Part shown: positions 1 to 7,820 of the stretch, piece after piece | Layout of the letters: the number at the start of each line of letters is the position of its first letter | How positions within the stretch are numbered: the first letter of the stretch is position 1 | Source: Acetivibrio ethanolgignens | Lineage (GTDB): Bacteria; Bacillota; Clostridia; Lachnospirales; Lachnospiraceae | Length of the DNA: 64,000 bases | Assembly (NCBI RefSeq): GCF_001461035.1 | Contig: NZ_LNAM01000001.1 | Span: 69,774-133,773, forward strand | Direction: 5' to 3' | Program-made: the position numbers and the translations under genes | The notes under the pieces: generated by a model | Databases searched by the model: none | The model's input: only the letters and a program-made list of their open reading frames with translations | Told to the model about the DNA's origin: nothing

Positions 1-1011
1 CAATTCTATATGAATGGACACAACCTCCTTGCCCACAAGCTAAAGAAAAAAGATATCTCTTACCATATGCATGACAACGCTTTCCTTGAAATCGCTGATG
101 TTGAGACTGCACAGAAGCTCTCCGACAGGATCAATCCGGAAGACCTGCACAAAGTCCTTGATGTCCTTGCCAGACGCTACTGTCCTGTGGCTGACAGCCT
201 TGGTCTCAGTTACACCTGGACGGTTCAGCAGATCGAGTGTGCAACCGATATCATGTTCAAACATCCGGATGACCTGGCACCCCTTTATGATGAGATTGTC
301 AGGACAGCAATCTTTACAGTAAAGCCGGATAACATTGCCACTTTTCTGGGACAGCACATTACCTATAACTGTAAGAAAGAAGTCGGAACCAACTATAACC
401 AGAGGATTCTCGGGACGAGGATCAAACACCATATGGGTGATGTATCAATCAAAATGTATGATAAGTTCGGCTGTGTCTTACGGATAGAAAGCACCTGTAA
501 TGATATCGGAACTTTCCGGGTAAAACGGCAGGTAGATCACCGGGACGGCAGTTCTACGGAACAGAAAGCCCCGTTGAAAAAGAGCATTTATAGCCTTTAC
601 CAGCTATTCACGATTATGAAAGCAGCCAACTACCGGTATCTGGAATTCATCTCATCGTTTGATGACCACAGTAATGGAAACAGAAATCTGAGAAAAGTTA
701 CCAGTCCTGTTATGGAAAGTGAACGTTCTTACCGTGGCTTCAATTTCTTTGCAGAACGTGATCTCCAGGTACTGGAGGCAATCAGCCGGGGTGAATACAT
801 GAGCTTTGGTATGCAGGGAAAAGACATTCGCCAGTATCTGGGCGATATCAGTTCGTCTGCCATGTCCAGAATATTCAAGCGGCTTCGTCTCCATGGAATC
901 ATTGAGCGGGTAAAAGGAACTTACAAATACTTTCCGACAGCTTACGGCAAAGAAGTTATTGCTGCTGGTCTTACAATCAGAAATCTTGTGCTTATACCAG
1001 CATTGGCATAA
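1..1011 (+). CDS. Conserved uncharacterised protein with C-terminal winged-helix-like region (5' end outside window)
   Basis: The frame is open to the window edge (codons for Q-F-Y precede the first ATG at base 10), so the gene very probably starts upstream and 333+ residues of its C-terminal part are seen. The sequence contains conserved-looking blocks (NGHN near the visible start, GTRIKHHMG and KMYDKFG in the middle, YRGFNFF later). It ends in a region of about 70 residues resembling a winged-helix DNA-binding domain (QYLGDISSSAMSRIFKRLR then GIIERVKGTYKYF). I recall a widespread family of roughly 450-500 aa with this pattern but no established function. DNA binding is an inference from the C-terminus only. 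No partner gene is visible. Confidence 0.6.
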   Translation, partial: QFYMNGHNLLAHKLKKKDISYHMHDNAFLEIADVETAQKLSDRINPEDLHKVLDVLARRYCPVADSLGLSYTWTVQQIECATDIMFKHPDDLAPLYDEIVRTAIFTVKPDNIATFLGQHITYNCKKEVGTNYNQRILGTRIKHHMGDVSIKMYDKFGCVLRIESTCNDIGTFRVKRQVDHRDGSSTEQKAPLKKSIYSLYQLFTIMKAANYRYLEFISSFDDHSNGNRNLRKVTSPVMESERSYRGFNFFAERDLQVLEAISRGEYMSFGMQGKDIRQYLGDISSSAMSRIFKRLRLHGIIERVKGTYKYFPTAYGKEVIAAGLTIRNLVLIPALA

Positions 1012-1368
1012 GTGTTTTTTCTACGCAAAAATTTTGCCATTTTGCGCTAAAAATCATTTATAATTGGCCTAATTCCCAAAGTTTCCTGTGGATAACAATT
1101 AGTGAGAACCCCCAAAAATTTCAGCACTTTTACAACAACTTTTTTATTTAATTCAGCTGGTAGGCTGAACTGTTACATTTTTTCAACATTTTCTCGTTCT
1201 GGAAGTGGTAATATTTAATTTTGGCAAGTGGCAAACTCGGGACGAAAGGATAGAAAAGAGTGGAGGTAAATACATAGGACATATAGAAAAAAACTATAAA
1301 TATAAAAATTATATAAAAAATAACGATAGGAAAATAGCTCTTTGAGCATAGAAAACTCCGGATTTCTG
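1012..1368. other. Intergenic stretch with small hairpins, no gene seen
   Basis: AT-rich spacer of about 360 bases. Two short inverted repeats are visible: CGCAAAA/TTTTGCG at 1024-1046 and TTCAGC/GCTGAA at 1152-1169. The second is followed nine bases later by a short T-run, so it could be a weak terminator for the upstream gene. A 24-base patch at 1230-1253 resembles part of a c-di-GMP-I riboswitch core but lacks the rest of the fold. No convincing open frame was found. Confidence 0.4.
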
Positions 1369-1377
1369 TGTTATACT
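1369..1377 (+). promoter_or_regulatory. Extended -10 promoter for the C_GCAxxG_C_C gene
   Basis: TGT followed directly by TATACT (1372-1377) forms an extended -10 element. No good -35 lies at 17 bases. Transcription would begin near 1384 and give a leader of about 50 bases to the GTG start at 1433. Confidence 0.4.
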
Positions 1378-1432
1378 GGCAAAGTAATTATAAATTGTGC
1401 AGAAAAGAATGCTTGGAAAAGAGGGAGTTAAA

Positions 1433-1918
1433 GTGAATATTAAACAAGAGATAAGTGTAGCGAAGGTAGGTAAAGATGCAGAGGCTTATTTCAGAGACGG
1501 CTATTTTTGCTGTGAGGCAGTTATGGCAGCAGTCCGGGACAACTTTGAGCTGGATGTGCCAAAGGAGGTCATTGCCATGGCTTCCGGTATGGCTGTAGGA
1601 GCAGGACGTTCCGGCTGTATGTGCGGTGCCGTAAATGGCGGTATTCTGGCATTAGGCATGTTTTTTGGAAGAACGGAGCAAAATGGTCCGAAGGATCCTA
1701 AGGTTGTAAAATGTATGGAGCTTGTCAAAGAACTACATAGCTGGTTCAGGGAAGTAAACGGAAAAAATTCTGTCTGTTGTCGTATATTGACGAAAGAGTT
1801 TGATATGGGTAAGGGCGAGCACAAAGAGCAGTGTATTTACTTTACCGGTCTTTGTGCCGGCAAGGTGGCTGAGATTGTAGTTCGTGAGCTTGGATTAAAA
1901 AATCTGGATGAAGCATAG
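1433..1918 (+). CDS. C_GCAxxG_C_C family redox-type protein
   Basis: Small protein of about 162 aa with the conserved cysteines of the C_GCAxxG_C_C family: a CC pair at residues 26-27, the GCMCGAVNGGILALG block near residue 60, a CC in SVCCRIL, then single cysteines in EQCIYF and GLCAGKV. The family is thought to bind a metal or act in redox chemistry, but its function is not settled. The GTG at 1433 was chosen because GAGGGAG lies six bases upstream. The longer frame from the GTG at 1397 has no ribosome site and would begin just 13 bases after the predicted transcript start. It stands alone before the biotin operon. Confidence 0.75.
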   Translation: MNIKQEISVAKVGKDAEAYFRDGYFCCEAVMAAVRDNFELDVPKEVIAMASGMAVGAGRSGCMCGAVNGGILALGMFFGRTEQNGPKDPKVVKCMELVKELHSWFREVNGKNSVCCRILTKEFDMGKGEHKEQCIYFTGLCAGKVAEIVVRELGLKNLDEA

Positions 1919-1976
1919 AGGATAGACAGGATGAAAGAGAGAATTTTAACTGGATAGAGTATATAAAAGAGAGCTG

Positions 1977-2009
1977 ATTGTCAACTTGAATAAATATATA
2001 GTTGACAAT
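1977..2009 (+). promoter_or_regulatory. BirA biotin operator
   Basis: ATTGTCAAC and its exact complement GTTGACAAT are separated by 15 bases (1986-2000). The palindrome extends outward to a perfect 15-bp inverted repeat (1972-1986 and 2000-2014). This matches the known BirA operator layout (TTGTnAAC, about 15 bases, GTTnACAA). Its right arm contains the -35 of the bio promoter, so biotinyl-AMP-loaded BirA would block RNA polymerase directly. The position just ahead of bioB supports the call. Confidence 0.9.
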
Positions 2010-2030
2010 CAGCTTTGGCTATATTATTAT
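2002..2030 (+). promoter_or_regulatory. bio operon promoter
   Basis: A consensus -35 TTGACA (2002-2007), a 17-base spacer and TATTAT (2025-2030). The -35 lies inside the right arm of the BirA operator. The start point would be near 2037, so the transcript begins within the bioY remnant and runs about 155 bases before bioB. Confidence 0.75.
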
Positions 2031-2186
2031 TTGATTAGTAGATTTTATCTGGGAAATCCAATTGGGTTATGGCCGTTGTTTTTATATTGCTTTATTTTAG
2101 CAGTTCCAGGAGACATTCTTTTGTGTATTATCGGAGCAATTCTTGGGAAAAGATTGATAGCATTAATTAACGGAGGAAGGTTGTAG
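2019..2186 (+). pseudogene. bioY: Truncated bioY remnant (biotin ECF transporter S component)
   Basis: About 55 codons resemble the C-terminal end of BioY: a hydrophobic segment with NPIGLWPLFLYC, then a VPGD motif equivalent to the conserved (I/V)PGD before the last helix, and a final helix IIGAILGKRLIALI. A full BioY is about 170-200 aa, so the N-terminal two thirds are missing. The frame can be opened only from a TTG inside the BirA operator, upstream of the predicted transcript start, so it is probably not translated as such. It looks like a deletion that joined the operator/promoter to the gene's 3' end. The identification rests on a short match. Confidence 0.55.
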
Positions 2187-2191
2187 AAATA

Positions 2192-3160
2192 TTGGACATT
2201 GAAAGCTTAGGAAATGGGGTTATGCAGGGGAAACAAATTACCCTGGAGGAAGCTGTTTGGTTATATCAGCAGCCACTAGAAAAATTGTGCAGAAAGGCAG
2301 ATGAAATCCGGGCACACTTTTGTTCTAATAGATTTGATATTTGCACGATTATCAATGGGAAAAGCGGTCGCTGTTCTGAAAACTGCCGTTTTTGTGCCCA
2401 GTCAATTCATAATCACACGAATGCGGAAGAATATCCATTGCTTCCGACAGAAGAGATTGTGATAAAGGCGAAAAAAAATGATGAGCAAGGAGTTCTTCGA
2501 TATTCTATTGTTACCTCCGGAAAAAGGCTATCTGATAAGGAGATAAATCAGATGTGTGGTGCGGTGCAACAGATACGAGAGAAAACAGGTATTGCAGTCT
2601 GTATTTCTTTTGGTCTTCTAAATGAAGAACAGTATCGCAAATTGAGAGCGGCTGGAGTAACACGAGTTCATAATAATTTGGAAACTTCTCGAAAGAATTT
2701 TTCTAATATATGTACTACCCATACCTTTGAGGATAAGATAAATGCAATTAAAGCCGCACAGGCTGCCGGATTGTCTGTGTGTAGTGGTGGTATTATGGGA
2801 CTTGGGGAAACACCAGAGGATCGTATTGACATGGCCTTTACTTTACGAGAACTGAGAATTAAAAGTGTGCCTGTTAATATGTTAAATCCGATTCCTGGCA
2901 CTCCCTTTGAAAACAACAAAAGGATGACATCAGAGGATATGTGTCGAATTGTGGCAATATATCGTTTTATTCTGCCAGATGCCTCAATTCGTCTTGCCGG
3001 AGGACGGGGACTGCTGGCAGATAAAGGTAAAAGCTGTTTTCAGTCTGGAGCAAATGCAGCTATTTCCGGTGACATGCTTACTACAGCAGGAATTACAGTA
3101 GAAACAGATATGAAGCTATTAAGAGGGCTGGGATATGAAGTGGGGTATGGAAATGAGTAA
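2192..3160 (+). CDS. bioB: Biotin synthase
   Basis: Radical-SAM enzyme that inserts sulfur into dethiobiotin to make biotin. The radical-SAM cluster motif CxxxCxxC is at Cys61, Cys65 and Cys68 (GRCSENCRFCAQS), followed by typical BioB blocks (YSIVTSGKR, HNNLETSR, GGIMGLGE, NPIPGTPF, RLAGGRG). At 322 aa it is normal length for clostridial BioB. The TTG start at 2192 is served by GGAGGAAGG at 2172-2180; the next in-frame ATG (2222) has no better site. It is the first intact gene of the operon and overlaps bioD. Control by BirA is inferred from the operator upstream. Confidence 0.95.
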   Translation: MDIESLGNGVMQGKQITLEEAVWLYQQPLEKLCRKADEIRAHFCSNRFDICTIINGKSGRCSENCRFCAQSIHNHTNAEEYPLLPTEEIVIKAKKNDEQGVLRYSIVTSGKRLSDKEINQMCGAVQQIREKTGIAVCISFGLLNEEQYRKLRAAGVTRVHNNLETSRKNFSNICTTHTFEDKINAIKAAQAAGLSVCSGGIMGLGETPEDRIDMAFTLRELRIKSVPVNMLNPIPGTPFENNKRMTSEDMCRIVAIYRFILPDASIRLAGGRGLLADKGKSCFQSGANAAISGDMLTTAGITVETDMKLLRGLGYEVGYGNE

Positions 3161-3848
3161 GAATTTGTTTATTACGGGAACAGGGACGGATATTGGAAAA
3201 ACTTATATATCTGGCTTGATACTAAAAAAGCTAAAGGAAAATGGAGCTTCTGCAGCTTATTACAAGGCTGCTATGAGTGGTAATGGGCGAAGAAGTGACG
3301 GTAGTCTGGAACCAGGGGATGCTGTTTATGTGTCAAAGATATATGGGATTAGCCAGCCTGTAGAAGAAATGTGTCCTTATATTTATGAAAATGAAGTTTC
3401 TCCTCACTTAGCATCCAGAATGGAAGGAAATCCGGTGCAGCTGGAGGTAGTATTAGATGGATTTCGGAAGGCCTGTAAAAGCTACGAATATGTTACAATA
3501 GAGGGGTCGGGAGGCATTCTCTGTCCCATTTGTTTTGATAAAACAAAGATATGGCTTTCGGATGTAATTAAGGCCTGTAATGTGGGATGCTTGCTTGTAG
3601 CAGTTGCTGGACTTGGTACTATTAATGGTGTGGGACTGACTGCGTTTTATATGAAAGAGCATGATATTCCTCTGAAGGGAATTATTTTCAATCATTTTCA
3701 ACCGCAGGATGCGATGCAGCAGGACAATTTAAAAATGTGTGAATATTTGACTGGTGTAAAGGTGGTTGCCTGTGTCCAGGAGGGAGCTACAGATCTGGAT
3801 ATATCGGTAGATTTGTTAAAGTCGTTGTATGAGGAGGGAGAAGAGTGA
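3153..3848 (+). CDS. bioD: Dethiobiotin synthetase
   Basis: ATP-dependent carboxylase that closes the ureido ring of 7,8-diaminopelargonate to give dethiobiotin, the BioB substrate. The N-terminal P-loop GTGTDIGKT (residues 9-17) is intact, and EGSGGILCP matches the second conserved block. About 231 aa, normal for the family. I chose the ATG at 3153, which overlaps the bioB stop region; ATGs at 3135 and 3147 are in frame and cannot be excluded. Its end overlaps the GTG start of the bioA pseudogene, which implies ancestral translational coupling. The gene shows no damage. Confidence 0.92.
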   Translation: MSKNLFITGTGTDIGKTYISGLILKKLKENGASAAYYKAAMSGNGRRSDGSLEPGDAVYVSKIYGISQPVEEMCPYIYENEVSPHLASRMEGNPVQLEVVLDGFRKACKSYEYVTIEGSGGILCPICFDKTKIWLSDVIKACNVGCLLVAVAGLGTINGVGLTAFYMKEHDIPLKGIIFNHFQPQDAMQQDNLKMCEYLTGVKVVACVQEGATDLDISVDLLKSLYEEGEE

Positions 3849-4777
3849 TTTGGTATCCATATGAACAAATGAAAACAATGAAAGCCCCTTATAAAATTGT
3901 AAATGCAGAGGGGGTCTATTTGTATACGGAGGAACAGAAACTAATAGATTCAGTATCTTCTTGGTGGAGTGTTATTCATGGCTATAAACATCCAGAATTA
4001 AATCAGGCACTTATTTCACAGGTGGAAAAATTTTCTCATGTGATGTTAGGTGGTTTGACCCATGAACCAGTACAGAAACTGTCAGAAAGGCTGCAAAACT
4101 TTCTTCCAGGTGATTTGAATTATTCCTTTTGTTTTGAAAGCATACGGCTCTAGCAAATACGTAGTACATATTCCTACGGAGGTAGAGGCACTGGAACAGG
4201 CTTTTGAAAAATATCATGACCGATTAAATTGCTTTATTGTGGAACCGTTGCTTCAGGGAGCGGGAGGAATGAGAATGTACGATGTTTCTTTTCTGAAGCG
4301 TGCCAGAGAACTTTGTGACCAGTATGGAGTGTTGCTGATTTTTGACGAGGTAGCAACTGGTTTTGGACGTACTGGCAACCGATTTGTGGCAGATTTGGTT
4401 CTGCCAGATATTCTGGTACTTGGAAAGGCACTGACTGGAGGGTACATTGGGCATGTAGTGTAGCATTAAAATCGATTGAGATTTTTGAGAGCCAGGGTTA
4501 TATGGAAAAAATTCAAAGAATAGAGGAAGTTACCCATCGGGAAATGGAAGGATTTTCTGATTCAAGAATAAAAGAAGTTAGAATAATGGGTGGCTGCATC
4601 TGTGTGGAAGTAAAGGATGCTGATACATTGAAAGGGTATCAGCAATTCGCTTATGAACGGGGAGTGTTTAGCAGGCCTTTTTTGAAATACCTATATGCCA
4701 TGGTTCCATATGTGATTACGGAGGAAGAGCTGGTCAAGGTATTGGATACAATGAAGTTATGGTTTAAGCAGAGATAA
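3845..4777 (+). pseudogene. bioA: bioA pseudogene (DAPA aminotransferase) with internal deletions
   Basis: Three blocks in different frames together resemble a PLP-dependent BioA. The first, 3845-4150, has the N-terminal WYPYEQMKTM, the SWWSVIHGYKHPELN block and MLGGLTHEP. The second, 4134-4455, has FIVEPLLQGAGGMRMY, IFDEVATGFGRTG and the lysine motif GKALTGG. The third, about 4464-4777, has CSVALKSIEIF to the C-terminus. The segment carrying the phosphate-binding SDSGS region is missing between blocks one and two. The segment after GKALTGG is missing between blocks two and three. A complete BioA is about 440 aa and roughly 310 codons remain. A working enzyme is very unlikely. Confidence 0.88.
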
Positions 4778-4781
4778 AATT

Positions 4782-4811
4782 AAGGGAGCATCGCAGGGAA
4801 GATGCTCCCTT
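4782..4811. terminator. Bidirectional terminator between bioA and pdxT
   Basis: AAGGGAGCATC (4782-4792) pairs perfectly with GATGCTCCCTT (4801-4811) around an 8-base loop. A-rich sequence on the left and T-rich sequence on the right suit termination of both converging units. Confidence 0.8.
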
Positions 4812-4827
4812 CTTAGAAGGAACTAAA

Positions 4828-5391
4828 TCATTTCCGTATTATGTCAAGAAAATAATTATGTATCCTCAGGTCATTGTTAAGCTCTGGATGAAAGGCTGCT
4901 ACAAGCTGATTTTTCTGTCGTGCGGCAACAATTTTTCCGTCGACCTCGGCTAAAATATCAACATCTGGACCTGCTGATTTTATATACGGAGCCCGTATAA
5001 AGGTCATAGGAACTTCTCCGATTCCCTGAAAATGGCTGTTGGTATAAAAGCTCCCCAGCTGCCGGCCGTAGGCATTCCTTACTGCCAGGATATCCATAGT
5101 TCCCAGATGTGGATCCTCCTCTGCTATGTTTTTTGCCAGCAAAATCAGTCCGGCGCAGGTTCCGAAAACAGGAAGCCCTTGCTCAATGCCATGCTTTATC
5201 TCGTCAAGCATATTAAGCTCTCTCAAAAGCTTTCCCTGAACGGTGCTTTCGCCGCCAGGAAGGATTAATCCGTCAAAGGATTTTCTCAAATCAGACTTTT
5301 GTCTGATTTCAAAAGAGGAAACACCAAGCTCGGAGAGCAGCTTCTCATGTTCAATAAAAGCTCCCTGTACAGCTAAAACTCCAATTGTCAA
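4828..5391 (-). CDS. pdxT: Pyridoxal 5'-phosphate synthase, glutaminase subunit
   Basis: Class I glutamine amidotransferase of the PdxST complex; it frees ammonia from glutamine and passes it to PdxS. The catalytic triad is visible: Cys79 (GTCAGL), His168 and Glu170 (FHPEL), with the PGGEST oxyanion loop near residue 47. The protein is 187 aa. I took the TTG at 5391 as start. It comes one base after the pdxS stop, has AAAGGGGG immediately before it, and begins with the family-typical TIGVLAVQG. A longer upstream extension would only read pdxS out of frame. It is co-transcribed with and coupled to pdxS. Confidence 0.93.
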   Translation of the reverse strand: MTIGVLAVQGAFIEHEKLLSELGVSSFEIRQKSDLRKSFDGLILPGGESTVQGKLLRELNMLDEIKHGIEQGLPVFGTCAGLILLAKNIAEEDPHLGTMDILAVRNAYGRQLGSFYTNSHFQGIGEVPMTFIRAPYIKSAGPDVDILAEVDGKIVAARQKNQLVAAFHPELNNDLRIHNYFLDIIRK

Positions 5392-5392
5392 A

Positions 5393-6268
5393 TTATTTCC
5401 CCCTTTCCGCCATAAGAAGCTCGATTTCCTGCTCATTAATGCCTACCATTGCTTCTCCAAGATCCTCGGAAAGCTCTGCAAGCATTTTAGCATCGTTAAA
5501 GTTTGAAACAGCCTTCACAATAGCCGCTGCACGTTTTTCTGGATTACCAGACTTAAATATTCCAGAGCCAACGAACACGCCCTCTGCTCCCAGCTGCATC
5601 ATGAGAGCGGCATCCGCAGGAGTTGCAACACCACCAGCGGCAAAATTAACGACAGGAAGTTTTTTGTGATCATGTACATATAAAACCAAATCGTATGGTA
5701 CCTGTAGCTGCTTTGCTGCATCATAAAGCTCATCTGTACGCATGGAGGCTAGTCGGCAGATTTCTGCCTGCATCAGCCGCATATGGCGGACTGCCTGGAC
5801 TATATCACCTGTGCCTGGCTCACCTTTAGTTCGTATCATGGAAGCACCCTCATTAATTCGTCTAAGGGCTTCGCCCAGATCCTTTGCACCGCAGACAAAG
5901 GGAACCTGAAAGGCTGTTTTATCAATGTGGTATTTGTCATCAGCAGGGGATAATACCTCACTTTCATCTATGTAATCAATTTCGATGGCTTGTAATATCT
6001 GTGCTTCAGCAAAATGACCAATTCTGCACTTTGCCATAACAGGTATACTTACAGCCTCCTGTATTCCCTTAATCATTTTAGGGTCACTCATTCTGGATAC
6101 ACCACCGGCAGCCCTGATATCAGCAGGAATTCTTTCAAGAGCCATAACGGCACAGGCCCCGGCACTTTCGGCAATTTTAGCCTGCTCTGGTGTGGTGACA
6201 TCCATGATAACGCCTCCTTTCAGCATCTGTGCCAGATTTTTGTTTAATTCAAAGCGTTCATTTTTCAT
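5393..6268 (-). CDS. pdxS: Pyridoxal 5'-phosphate synthase, lyase subunit
   Basis: Synthase subunit that condenses ribose 5-phosphate, glyceraldehyde 3-phosphate and ammonia into PLP. The conserved lysines are at Lys80 (VMAKCRIGH) and Lys148 (RTKGEPGTG), with the family blocks [19 protein letters not shown] and [13 protein letters not shown]. At 291 aa it is full length. The ATG at 6268 is preceded by AAAGGAG at good spacing; a TTG six bases upstream is too close to that site. It is the first gene of a pdxS-pdxT unit divergent from the MocR-type regulator, a common arrangement for PLP-responsive control. Confidence 0.96.
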   Translation of the reverse strand: MKNERFELNKNLAQMLKGGVIMDVTTPEQAKIAESAGACAVMALERIPADIRAAGGVSRMSDPKMIKGIQEAVSIPVMAKCRIGHFAEAQILQAIEIDYIDESEVLSPADDKYHIDKTAFQVPFVCGAKDLGEALRRINEGASMIRTKGEPGTGDIVQAVRHMRLMQAEICRLASMRTDELYDAAKQLQVPYDLVLYVHDHKKLPVVNFAAGGVATPADAALMMQLGAEGVFVGSGIFKSGNPEKRAAAIVKAVSNFNDAKMLAELSEDLGEAMVGINEQEIELLMAERGK

Positions 6269-6281
6269 ATTCAAATTCTCC

Positions 6282-6310
6282 TTTACATCTTTATATAAAA
6301 CTATTATAAT
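6282..6310 (+). promoter_or_regulatory. Promoter of the MocR/PdxR-type regulator
   Basis: TTTACA (6282-6287), a 17-base spacer and a consensus TATAAT (6305-6310) read rightward. The -10 shares bases with the leftward pdxS -10, so the two promoters cannot easily be occupied together. Confidence 0.7.
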
Positions 6311-6330
6311 ATGAGGTGATAGTATTGCAA
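6303..6330 (-). promoter_or_regulatory. pdxST promoter
   Basis: Read leftward: TTGCAA (6330-6325), a 16-base spacer and TATAAT (6308-6303). Predicted start is near 6296, just upstream of the pdxS ribosome site. It overlaps the opposing regulator promoter. Confidence 0.7.
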
Positions 6331-6337
6331 TTATCAG

Positions 6338-7474
6338 ATGAGGAGATTTTTATATAACCAGATGAAATATTCTATAGATGCAAGCTCTGCCCAGAGTGCT
6401 TATATGCAGCTGTATCTTCAGCTAAGACATGATATTACAAATTCCTTATACAAGTATGGTGACAGACTGCCATCAAAACGCTTTCTGGCGGCAGAAACGA
6501 TGACAAGCGTAGTGACTGTAGAGCATGCCTATAATATCCTGTGTGATGAGGGATATATTGAAGCAAGAGAACGCAGCGGATATTATGTTACCTATAAGAA
6601 AAGGGACTTCTTTCCTGTGCTTGAGGCTGAGGAAAAGGAAGTACAGATAACACCCAGTCATTATAACCGGGATGAGAGCTTTCCGTTTTCTGTTTTTGCC
6701 AGAACGATGAGAAATGTACTCTCTAAATATGGAGAGCAGATATTGATAAAGCCACCTAACTTAGGCAGTCATGAGCTGCAGCGTGCCATTTCCGATTATC
6801 TTGCCAGAAGCAAGGGAATTAAGGTTATGCCTCATCAGATTGTAATAGGCTCAGGAGCAGAGTATCTATATAGCTTGCTTGTCCAGCTTTTAGGGCGTGA
6901 CAGAATCTATGCCCTTGAAAATCCGTCCTATGATAAGATATATTCTGTATATACGGCAAACGGCATTGAATGCGATATGCTGAAAATGGGAAAGGATGGA
7001 ATTCTCACTGCGGAATTGAATAAAACAAGGGCATCAGTTCTTCATGTTACACCCTTTAAAAGCTTTCCGAGTGGTGTGACAGCAAGTGCTTCCAAAAGAA
7101 ATGAATACATCGAATGGGCTGCAAAACGGGATGGAATTATAATAGAGGACGACTTTGGCTCTGAATTTACGGTATCGACGAAGCATGAGGATACGGTTTT
7201 TTCCTTGGAGCCCCTGCACAGTGTGATTTATATAAATACATTTTCCAAAACGATAGCACCATCCATGCGAATCGGCTACATGGTGCTGCCAAGTGAGCTG
7301 GTAGAGGTGTTTTTAAGTAAAATAGGTTTCTATTCCTGTACGGTGCCTGCCTTTGAACAGTATGTTCTTGCTGAATTTATCAATAACGGAGATTTTGAAA
7401 GACATATAAACCGGGTCAGAAGAAGGCGGCGACAGGAAGAAATAAATAAAGGAAAACAGGAGGTAAAGCTATGA
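6338..7474 (+). CDS. MocR/PdxR-type GntR-family regulator with aminotransferase-like domain
   Basis: The N-terminal GntR winged helix (LPSKRFLA to [16 protein letters not shown], residues 44-85) is followed by a type I aminotransferase fold. That fold carries the expected PLP site ([10 protein letters not shown] near 269-278; Lys304 in [15 protein letters not shown]). Such proteins sense PLP and control pdx genes, and divergence from pdxST suggests that role here. The protein stops after [11 protein letters not shown] at 378 aa, about 80 residues short of most MocR proteins. This could be a natural short form or a C-terminal truncation. Ribosome sites are poor for the ATG at 6338 and for the alternative at 6362. 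It overlaps the cupin gene by four bases. Confidence 0.85.
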   Translation: MRRFLYNQMKYSIDASSAQSAYMQLYLQLRHDITNSLYKYGDRLPSKRFLAAETMTSVVTVEHAYNILCDEGYIEARERSGYYVTYKKRDFFPVLEAEEKEVQITPSHYNRDESFPFSVFARTMRNVLSKYGEQILIKPPNLGSHELQRAISDYLARSKGIKVMPHQIVIGSGAEYLYSLLVQLLGRDRIYALENPSYDKIYSVYTANGIECDMLKMGKDGILTAELNKTRASVLHVTPFKSFPSGVTASASKRNEYIEWAAKRDGIIIEDDFGSEFTVSTKHEDTVFSLEPLHSVIYINTFSKTIAPSMRIGYMVLPSELVEVFLSKIGFYSCTVPAFEQYVLAEFINNGDFERHINRVRRRRRQEEINKGKQEVKL

Positions 7475-7809
7475 TACTCAATTATAATGAAATGGAAGAA
7501 AAGGTGCTGGAGCATTTTGTTGGTGGAGAAAAGGAGCTTTATGCAAAGATGTTTGTGGATAATCACAATAAAATTTTAAAGGGAAGGCTTAAGCCGGGAG
7601 CGACAATTGGGTTACATACCCACGATACCAGCAGTGAGATTATTTATATTCTGGAGGGCTGTGGAAAGGTGCTTTATGATGGCAGCTATGAAAGGGTGGA
7701 GGCAGGAGTCTGCCATTACTGTCCAAAGGGACATGCCCATAGCCTGATAAATGATAGTGATGCTGAGCTTGTATTTTTTGCAGTCGTGCCACTCACAGAT
7801 AGAGGATAG
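7471..7809 (+). CDS. Small cupin-domain protein
   Basis: A single-domain cupin of 112 aa. Cupin motif 1 is [17 protein letters not shown] (residues about 47-63), with metal-binding His/His/Glu; motif 2 is [11 protein letters not shown] (about 89-99). The substrate is unknown. The start ATGA overlaps the regulator stop and AACAGGAGG precedes it, so the two genes are translationally coupled. This may hint at a role near vitamin B6 or small-molecule sensing, but nothing in the sequence fixes a substrate. Confidence 0.8.
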   Translation: MILNYNEMEEKVLEHFVGGEKELYAKMFVDNHNKILKGRLKPGATIGLHTHDTSSEIIYILEGCGKVLYDGSYERVEAGVCHYCPKGHAHSLINDSDAELVFFAVVPLTDRG

Positions 7810-7820
7810 GAGATATTTTT

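Noticed and set aside
1230-1253. Patch resembling a c-di-GMP-I riboswitch core (GGCAAAC followed by GGGACG and AAAG).
   Set aside because: The hairpin normally between the two blocks is missing and the rest of the fold (GCAAAGCC and GGGTCT-like tail) is absent, so at most a degenerate relic; more likely chance.
1986-2186. 66-residue frame from the TTG in the BirA operator as an intact gene.
   Set aside because: It starts inside the operator and upstream of the predicted transcript start, without a ribosome site; treated as a bioY stub.
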